Positions 1 to 5,681 of a stretch of 5,681 nucleotides of DNA are shown here, one piece after another (the first letter of the stretch is position 1; every line of letters begins with the position of its first letter). The notes beneath the pieces were generated by a model that had not been told where the DNA came from, did not search any database, and was given only the letters and a program-made list of their open reading frames with translations. Made by a program: the position numbers and the translations under genes. This DNA is from Alkalimonas sp. (GTDB lineage: Bacteria > Pseudomonadota > Gammaproteobacteria > Enterobacterales > Alteromonadaceae). The stretch is taken from contig SKGJ01000029.1 of the NCBI GenBank assembly GCA_007117525.1, positions 1 to 5,681 of the forward strand. The letters run 5' to 3'.

Positions 1-23
1 AAAAGAAAAGCCGCTCGTCGGCC
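1..23 (-). terminator. Probable intrinsic terminator of the HD-domain gene
   Basis: Read on the minus strand, the sequence just after the stop codon of the HD-domain gene forms a short GC-rich hairpin. The arms are 19-23 and 9-13, five pairs with one G-U at the base and a 5-nt loop. It runs directly into the tract TTTTCTTTT (complement of 1-9). The stem is short but almost pure GC and is followed at once by the U-rich tail, which suits a Rho-independent terminator. It begins two bases after the stop codon. The left end of the window cuts off any further sequence, so a longer tail cannot be judged. Confidence 0.5.
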
Positions 24-24
24 G

Positions 25-603
25 TCATTTCAACAGCCCATCCCGAACCGCAGCCTCCAGCCTGGCACGCATCACCGACCAGAGGGCTTCACTGCCAGCG
101 GCGATGCGCTGGTTGACGGAAAAGACCTGGTCGGCTGTAACGCCATGCGTTTTCCAGCTGTGGCCATCGCCATGCAGGTTATGCAGTAATGGCGGCACTC
201 TATCAATGGCTTTGGCAAAGCGGGCTTCTGCCGTCTCACCGGCTTCAAACTCCTGCCAGAGCGCAGTAAATTCCTGCGCCAACTCAGCAGGCAACAGCTG
301 CAACAAGCGGCGAACCCCGGCTGCTTCTTTGGCTTTGTTGTCGCTGGTTTCGCTGGCATAAATGATGGTGTCACCGGCATCGATTTCGCCCAGATCATGA
401 ATCAACAGCATCTTGATCACCCGGTGAATATCAACGGCCTCGTTGGCAAAGTCTTTCAGCATCAAGGCCGCCAGACACACATGCCAGCTGTGCTCGGCCG
501 AGTTCTCAAATCGATCAAGCCCCACTGGCCTTGTTTTTCGGTACACGTCTTTGAGTTGTTCAATCTCGACAATAAAGTTCAGCGTTTTTTCGATTGCTTC
601 CAC
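25..603 (-). CDS. HD-domain hydrolase, HDDC2/YfbR-like 5'-deoxynucleotidase family
   Basis: This is a 192-residue cytosolic protein of the HD metal-dependent phosphohydrolase superfamily. The metal ligands expected for YfbR-type enzymes are all visible: His38 in the motif EHSWH, His69-Asp70 and Glu73 in LLIHDLGEIDAGD, Asp78, and Asp134 in AKAIDR. Their spacing closely matches E. coli YfbR (H33, H68, D69, E72, D77, D137). The stretch 98-135, with LLPAEL, ALWQEFE and ARFAKAIDR, resembles the eukaryotic and bacterial HDDC2 branch more than YfbR itself. Characterised relatives dephosphorylate deoxynucleoside 5'-monophosphates using a divalent metal; that activity is inferred here. The start is GTG at 601-603, chosen because GGGAGGGG lies about 5 nt upstream and the next in-frame Met is well inside the fold. 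It is transcribed in the same direction as guaBA but lies about 0.8 kb beyond the gua terminator, so it is probably independent. I see no clear promoter. The family is firm; the exact substrate is not. Confidence 0.85.
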   Translation of the reverse strand: MEAIEKTLNFIVEIEQLKDVYRKTRPVGLDRFENSAEHSWHVCLAALMLKDFANEAVDIHRVIKMLLIHDLGEIDAGDTIIYASETSDNKAKEAAGVRRLLQLLPAELAQEFTALWQEFEAGETAEARFAKAIDRVPPLLHNLHGDGHSWKTHGVTADQVFSVNQRIAAGSEALWSVMRARLEAAVRDGLLK

Positions 604-655
604 AGCCCCTCCCGGGCACTTTAACTTCGTTGTTGTGTTTAGCGCGTGTTCGCAG

Positions 656-687
656 GTGCCCCACCAGCTGCCATGGGCCTGGGGTAC
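656..687 (-). terminator. Hairpin between the small membrane-protein gene and the HD gene
   Basis: An eight-pair inverted repeat (656-663 with 680-687, one G-U pair, 16-nt loop) lies about 10 nt after the stop of the upstream gene. It has no U-run behind it on either strand. It is therefore at best a weak or Rho-dependent 3'-end structure, or simply chance in a C/G-rich spacer. The rest of the 604-696 spacer holds only the ribosome-binding site of the HD gene. Confidence 0.2.
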
Positions 688-696
688 TGTGTTCTG

Positions 697-1116
697 TTAA
701 CTATCACCTACGGCATAACTGACATCAATTTTATTCAACCAGCCCTGACTTTGTGCAGCCTTGACCTCGGAACCATCAAGTTGCCTATTGATGAGTAATT
801 CCTTGCTTGAAAGCCATTTCAATTCCAACGCATGGGCATCCGGATGACCTCTGACAATAAACGTATTGCCACTTTTATTTTTCAGCGCTGCGTTGTTCTT
901 CAAAATAGAAATCTGGGTACTGAAGTCTGTGCTTGCGCCGCAATCACGCTGGAAAACAATGGCTTTGTACCGCCTGTCAGGAGAGTGAATTTCCGCATAA
1001 ATGTCATTGCCACAGATGCCATCAGCACCAAAAGAAAGCACCAAAGCAAACATCAATATTGGCAAACCGACAATCACCAACAAAATCACCAATGCCACTT
1101 TAATGATAGATTTCAT
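697..1116 (-). CDS. Small membrane-anchored protein of unknown function
   Basis: This 139-residue protein has one strongly hydrophobic segment at about residues 5-29. Lys2 and Lys6 sit on its N-terminal side, so it is most likely a signal anchor or uncleaved signal peptide with the remaining ~110 residues outside the inner membrane. Two cysteines in the soluble part, Cys35 (ICGND) and Cys59 (RDCGAS), could form a disulfide there. The segment IHSPDRRYKAIVFQRDCG followed by STDFSTQISIL resembles a set of uncharacterised bacterial proteins that I recall with a 'SPDG..KAVVFQRDCGATT.FSTQ' core. I know no function for them. The ATG start has only a weak AAAGAAAG about 8 nt upstream. The gene is clearly AT-richer than its neighbours: lines in 781-1140 give 19-27 G+C per 60, against 35-37 for guaA lines. 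It may have been acquired horizontally. A real gene is likely from the membrane segment and the conserved core. Confidence 0.75.
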   Translation of the reverse strand: MKSIIKVALVILLVIVGLPILMFALVLSFGADGICGNDIYAEIHSPDRRYKAIVFQRDCGASTDFSTQISILKNNAALKNKSGNTFIVRGHPDAHALELKWLSSKELLINRQLDGSEVKAAQSQGWLNKIDVSYAVGDS

Positions 1117-1382
1117 GCAACAGCTTTCTTTAAAATCATGGTAGCTCCGCCGTCATCCACTGGTCGTATGCATGACGCTATTAGCCATCTTTTGCCAATG
1201 AGTGATAGCTTGAATTTCTGCCAACACCCTCTGCTCGGCTTGTTGGGTCTTGCCACACCCCCACCTCAGCTGCATGTTCCATCAAAGTCGGCCAAGACAC
1301 CCAGGAATCAGGCCAAACAAAGAGCAGTGCCGGGCCTATTACCTAACTTTTGAGTCACTGGGCTTTTGAGTCACTGAGTATA
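1117..1382. other. Spacer without a convincing gene, downstream of the gua terminator
   Basis: This region separates the gua terminator from the small membrane-protein gene. It should hold that gene's promoter, but I find no good -35/-10 pair on the minus strand. It contains a 6-bp inverted repeat (1151-1156 with 1172-1177) and a 14-bp tandem repeat near its right end. There are also two short overlapping minus-strand reading frames, 1113-1256 (47 codons, GTG) and 1153-1275 (40 codons, ATG). Neither resembles a family I know. The 47-codon frame ends in an ATGA overlap with the start of the next gene and has a G-rich stretch before its GTG, so it could be a leader or the remnant of a larger gene. 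Confidence 0.5.
1347..1376. repeat. 14-bp direct repeat, two copies
   Basis: The 14-mer CTTTTGAGTCACTG occurs at 1347-1360 and again at 1363-1376, separated by GG, giving a 16-bp period. The second copy runs into GAGTA, so the GAGT element is seen a third time. The pair lies immediately beyond the gua terminator, in a non-coding position. It may be a small replication-slippage duplication, a protein-binding site or a scar of insertion; the sequence alone does not decide. Confidence 0.85.
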
Positions 1383-1410
1383 AAAACCCCGGCATCGGAG
1401 CCAGGGTTTT
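1383..1410 (-). terminator. Intrinsic terminator of the guaBA operon
   Basis: An 11-pair stem is formed by 1400-1410 and 1383-1393 around a 6-nt loop. On the minus strand the one imperfect position (1390/1403) is a G-U pair, whereas on the plus strand it would be a C-A mismatch, so the structure is best for minus-strand transcripts. The stem ends in UUUUU and then AUA. It starts 16 nt after the guaA stop codon. This is a canonical Rho-independent terminator and marks the end of the gua transcript. The A-rich outer arm would give a U-run for plus-strand transcripts too, but no plus-strand gene ends here. Confidence 0.88.
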
Positions 1411-1426
1411 AGGTTCGCTTAGGGCT

Positions 1427-3004
1427 TTATTCCCACTCAATGGTCGCCGGTGGCTTGCCGCTGATGTCGTACACCACGCGGGAGATGCCGTCGATTTCAT
1501 TGATAATGCGGTTGGATACCTTGCCCAGCATGTCGTAAGGCAGGTGGGCCCAGTGCGCCGTCATAAAGTCGATGGTTTCAACCGCACGCAGTGAAATCAC
1601 CCAGTCGTACTTGCGGGCATCACCCATCACCCCGACCGAGCGAACCGGCAGGAAGACAGCAAAGGCCTGGCTGACTTTGTGGTACAGGTCCGCTTTGTGC
1701 AGTTCTTCGATAAAGATGGCATCGGCGCGGCGCAGCAAGTCGCAGTATTCTTTTTTGATTTCGCCCAGTACCCGCACGCCCAGGCCTGGTCCAGGGAACG
1801 GATGGCGGTACAACATGTCGTACGGCAAGCCCAGCTCCAGGCCGATTTTGCGCACTTCGTCTTTAAACAGCTCGCGCAGTGGCTCAACCAGGCCCATTTT
1901 CATGTGCTCTGGCAAGCCGCCAACATTGTGGTGCGATTTAATCACATGGGCTTTGCCAGTAGCAGAGCCTGCCGATTCAATCACATCCGGGTAAATGGTG
2001 CCTTGCGCCAGCCAGCGGGCATTTTTCAGCTTCTGCGATTCTTCGTCGAACACCTCGACAAAGACCCGGCCAATGGTTTTCCGCTTTTGCTCTGGGTCGT
2101 TCTGGCCTGCCAATGCATCCAGGAAGCGATCTTCAGCGCTGACATGAATGATGTTCAGACCAAAGTGGTTGCCAAACATGTCCATCACCTGCTGGGCTTC
2201 GTTTAACCGCAGCAAGCCGTTGTCGACAAAAACGCAGGTCAGCTGGCTGCCGATGGCGCGGTGAAGCAACATAGCAGTGACCGAGCTATCAACACCGCCG
2301 GACAGGCCCAGAATGACTTCGTCGTCACCGACCTGCTCACGAATGCGCAAAATGGCATCTTCAATGATGGAAGCCGGGGTCCAGAGTTTTTCGCAGCAGC
2401 AAATATCCACCACAAAATGCTCCAGCATCCGCAGCCCCTGACGGGTATGGGTTACTTCCGGGTGGAACTGCACGCCGTAGAACTGGCGCGCTTCGTCGAC
2501 CATGCCTGCATGCGGGCAGGTATCGGTGCGGGCCACGGTTTCAAAACCGGCCGGGATTTCGATGACTTTATCGCCATGGCTCATCCAGACATCGACCAGC
2601 GCTGTATTGCTGGCACTGATGTGATCTTCGATGTTGGCAAACAAACGGTTTTTAGCAATGACTTCCACCTGCGCATAACCAAACTCACGCATATCGGAGC
2701 AAGACACCTTGCCACCCAGCTGCTCAGCCATGGTTTGCATGCCATAACAGATGCCCAGCACCGGCACACCGGCTTCAAACACATACTGTGGCGCACGGGG
2801 TGAGTTGGCCGCAGCCACGCTTTCCGGGCCACCGGATAAGATAATGCCGGTTGGGTTAAAGTCGCGAATTTGCTCCTCGGTCACGTCCCAGGCCCACAGC
2901 TCACAATAAACGCCGATTTCACGAATACGGCGGGCAATCAGTTGGGTGTACTGGGAACCGAAATCCAGGATCAGAATGCGGTGCAGATGAATGTTTTTGC
3001 TCAT
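1427..3004 (-). CDS. guaA: GMP synthase (glutamine-hydrolysing)
   Basis: GuaA converts XMP to GMP in the cytosol, using ATP to adenylate XMP and ammonia released from glutamine. The protein is full length at 525 residues, the same as E. coli. Residues ~8-200 form the class I glutamine amidotransferase domain, with nucleophile Cys86 in GICYGMQ and the His181/Glu183 pair in FHPEVTH. Residues ~210-400 form the ATP pyrophosphatase domain, with the P-loop SGGVDSS at 235-241 and the substrate-site stretch [11 protein letters not shown] at 356-366. The C-terminal dimerisation domain begins around [11 protein letters not shown] (401-411) and ends in the typical KPPATIEWE. The ATG start is supported by AAAAAGG 5 nt upstream and by the match of catalytic residue numbers to E. 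coli. It is second in the operon, 72 bp after guaB, and probably depends on the guaB promoter. No damage is seen. The 3' end of guaA is a known integration site for genomic islands in several bacteria. Confidence 0.98.
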   Translation of the reverse strand: MSKNIHLHRILILDFGSQYTQLIARRIREIGVYCELWAWDVTEEQIRDFNPTGIILSGGPESVAAANSPRAPQYVFEAGVPVLGICYGMQTMAEQLGGKVSCSDMREFGYAQVEVIAKNRLFANIEDHISASNTALVDVWMSHGDKVIEIPAGFETVARTDTCPHAGMVDEARQFYGVQFHPEVTHTRQGLRMLEHFVVDICCCEKLWTPASIIEDAILRIREQVGDDEVILGLSGGVDSSVTAMLLHRAIGSQLTCVFVDNGLLRLNEAQQVMDMFGNHFGLNIIHVSAEDRFLDALAGQNDPEQKRKTIGRVFVEVFDEESQKLKNARWLAQGTIYPDVIESAGSATGKAHVIKSHHNVGGLPEHMKMGLVEPLRELFKDEVRKIGLELGLPYDMLYRHPFPGPGLGVRVLGEIKKEYCDLLRRADAIFIEELHKADLYHKVSQAFAVFLPVRSVGVMGDARKYDWVISLRAVETIDFMTAHWAHLPYDMLGKVSNRIINEIDGISRVVYDISGKPPATIEWE

Positions 3005-3032
3005 AGGGACCTTTTTAAATCCAATCGTTGTG

Positions 3033-3060
3033 AAAACAAACGGCTGGCAAGCGCCAGCCG
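3033..3060 (-). terminator. Hairpin with U-rich tail in the guaB-guaA spacer (possible attenuator)
   Basis: Sixteen bases after the guaB stop, a perfect 8-bp stem (3053-3060 with 3041-3048, CGGCTGGC and its complement) closes a 4-nt loop. On the minus strand it is followed by TTTGTTTT. This has the form of an intrinsic terminator between two genes of one operon. It could reduce guaA transcription relative to guaB, protect the guaB 3' end after processing, or be leaky because the U-tract is interrupted. On the plus strand the hairpin is not followed by T's. Confidence 0.5.
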
Positions 3061-3076
3061 CTGTAAAGCGCAGCCT

Positions 3077-4657
<1,581 letters not shown>

Positions 4658-4673
4658 TCACAGCAGGCTTTGG

Positions 4674-4682
4674 CTATCCACA
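4674..4682 (+). promoter_or_regulatory. Near-consensus DnaA box at the xseA start
   Basis: CTATCCACA matches the DnaA-box consensus TTATCCACA at eight of nine positions. It overlaps the first base of the xseA start codon and lies upstream of the guaB promoter. Together with the perfect box inside guaB it brackets the guaB promoter at a separation of about 340 bp. A single 9-mer with a mismatch is not strong evidence on its own. Confidence 0.3.
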
Positions 4683-5681
4683 TGCAAAACAACGACATTT
4701 ACACCGTGTCCCGACTGAACAGCGAAGTCCGGATGGTGCTGGAGCAGCAATTCCAGCGCATCTGGCTGCAAGGCGAGGTGTCGAACTTTGTCGCGGCAGG
4801 GTCCGGGCATTGGTATTTCTCGCTGAAAGACAGCGGGGCTCAGGTGAAGGTGGCGATGTTTCGGCAACACAATCGCATGGCCAGCGTGCGGCCGCAAAAC
4901 GGCCAGCAGGTGTTGATTAAAGCCCGCATCAGCGTCTATGAACCCAGAGGCGACTACCAGTTGCTGGCCGAGCTGCTGGAAGATGCCGGCAGCGGTGCAT
5001 TGCAGCTGCAATTTGAACAGACCAAGGCTCGCTTGCTGCAGGATGGCTTGCTGGCGTCTGAGCGCAAGCGCCCTTTGCCTGCCATGATCCAGCGCCTGGG
5101 CATCATCACCTCCCCTACCGGCGCCGCCATTCGGGATATTTTAACGGTGTTGCAGCGCCGGGCTCCTGGCATGGAAGTGATTCTGTATCCCAGTCTGGTG
5201 CAAGGTGCCAGTGCGGCCCGACAATTGTGCCAGGCGTTGACCACCGCCTACCGCCGCGATGAAGTGGATGCATTGATCATCGGCCGGGGAGGCGGCTCGC
5301 TGGAGGATCTTTGGTGCTTTAACGACGAAGCACTGGCCCGGTTGATCGCACAAAGCCCGGTGCCCATTGTCAGCGCAGTAGGTCATGAAATTGACGTCAC
5401 CATCAGCGATCTGGTGGCCGATATCCGCGCTGCCACGCCCTCAGCTGCTGCAGAGCTGGTCTCGAGCGATCAACTGCATTTGATGGAACGGCTGCACCGG
5501 CTGCGCCGGGCTCTGGTGCAGGCACAGCGTCAGTTGCTGCAGCGTTTCTCCCCCCGGCTTGAGCAGCTCAGCCAACGGTTGCAGGCGCGCCACCCAGCGC
5601 GGCAGCTGCAGCAACAGCAACAGCGGCTGGATGATGTAGGCTTGCTGTTGCAACGGCGGATGCAACAGCAGCTGCAGCGCC
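4682..5681 (+). CDS. xseA: Exodeoxyribonuclease VII large subunit, 3' end beyond the window
   Basis: XseA is the catalytic subunit of exonuclease VII, which with several copies of small XseB degrades single-stranded DNA from both ends to short oligonucleotides. 333 codons are present with no stop; E. coli XseA has about 456, so roughly a quarter is missing. Residues ~5-100 form the N-terminal OB fold (IYTVSRLN, GEVSNF, GHWYFSLKD, YEPRGDYQ). The nuclease domain follows with IITSPTGAAIRDIL, IIGRGGGSLEDLW and SAVGHEIDVTISD. Asp152, Arg202, His235 and Asp238 correspond, with a constant shift of three, to E. coli D155, R205, H238 and D241, which are reported as essential. From about residue 262 the sequence becomes a Leu/Gln/Arg-rich coiled coil, as expected for the XseB-binding region. 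The ATG is chosen because it places this alignment correctly; no good ribosome-binding site precedes it, suggesting low translation. It diverges from guaB. Confidence 0.96.
   Translation, partial: MQNNDIYTVSRLNSEVRMVLEQQFQRIWLQGEVSNFVAAGSGHWYFSLKDSGAQVKVAMFRQHNRMASVRPQNGQQVLIKARISVYEPRGDYQLLAELLEDAGSGALQLQFEQTKARLLQDGLLASERKRPLPAMIQRLGIITSPTGAAIRDILTVLQRRAPGMEVILYPSLVQGASAARQLCQALTTAYRRDEVDALIIGRGGGSLEDLWCFNDEALARLIAQSPVPIVSAVGHEIDVTISDLVADIRAATPSAAAELVSSDQLHLMERLHRLRRALVQAQRQLLQRFSPRLEQLSQRLQARHPARQLQQQQQRLDDVGLLLQRRMQQQLQR

Noticed and set aside
604..1347. Integron attC-like cores: ACCTAAC at 1341-1347, and GTTAAAG and CTAAAC (both read on the minus strand) near 604-645
   Set aside because: The ACCTAAC core has no correctly spaced GTTRRRY partner, and the left-hand pair departs from the consensus with poor arm complementarity. 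An integron cassette is not supported.
832..1353. Open frame of 173 codons on the plus strand
   Set aside because: It lies antisense to the small membrane-protein gene and runs through the spacer with a low-complexity His/Asn/Gln composition; no family resemblance and no ribosome-binding site that I can see.
1427..1440. Duplicated guaA 3' end as an island attachment repeat
   Set aside because: The guaA terminal sequence (TTATTCCCACTC on the plus strand) occurs only once in the window, so no att pair can be shown here.
4658..5665. Several minus-strand open frames across xseA
   Set aside because: They are antisense shadows of xseA, whose plus-strand frame carries the complete set of family motifs and stays open to the window end.
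5581..5681. Gln-rich CAG/CAA-like run at the end of the window
   Set aside because: It is the normal Leu/Gln/Arg coiled coil of XseA, not a nucleotide microsatellite or a separate element.

Overview
The window looks like a chromosomal segment of a gammaproteobacterium. Its core is the conserved housekeeping arrangement guaB-guaA on the minus strand with xseA diverging on the plus strand, as in Escherichia coli. GuaA is 525 residues and GuaB 489 residues, and their catalytic residues fall at or within two positions of the E. coli numbering. I cannot name a genus. The core genes are GC-rich (35-37 of 60 in the lines I counted).

Layout from left to right. At 25-603 (minus) is an HD-domain nucleotidase-like protein, followed at the window's left edge by a probable terminator. 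At 697-1116 (minus) is a small, AT-rich gene for a membrane-anchored protein of unknown function. Positions 1117-1382 hold a spacer of about 270 bp with no convincing gene, ending in a 14-bp tandem repeat. A clear intrinsic terminator (1383-1410) then closes the gua operon. guaA (1427-3004) and guaB (3077-4546) follow, separated by 72 bp that contain a GC-rich hairpin with a U-rich tail. The 135-bp divergent region 4547-4681 carries the guaB promoter and probably the xseA promoter. xseA starts at 4682 and runs off the right end (333 codons seen).

Functionally, GuaB (IMP to XMP) and GuaA (XMP to GMP) form the guanine-nucleotide branch of purine synthesis. XseA is the large subunit of exonuclease VII and is linked to them only by the shared divergent promoter region. 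The HD protein may act on deoxynucleoside monophosphates, which would be a loose thematic link to nucleotide metabolism, but it lies beyond the gua terminator and is probably a separate unit.

The most interesting signals are regulatory: a perfect DnaA-box 9-mer inside guaB, an 8/9 match at the xseA start, a guaB promoter with an A-rich upstream tract and GC-rich discriminator, and a possible attenuator between guaB and guaA. The AT-rich block downstream of guaA looks like an accessory insertion at a site known to attract mobile DNA, but I see no integrase or attachment repeats. I found no convincing undescribed system.
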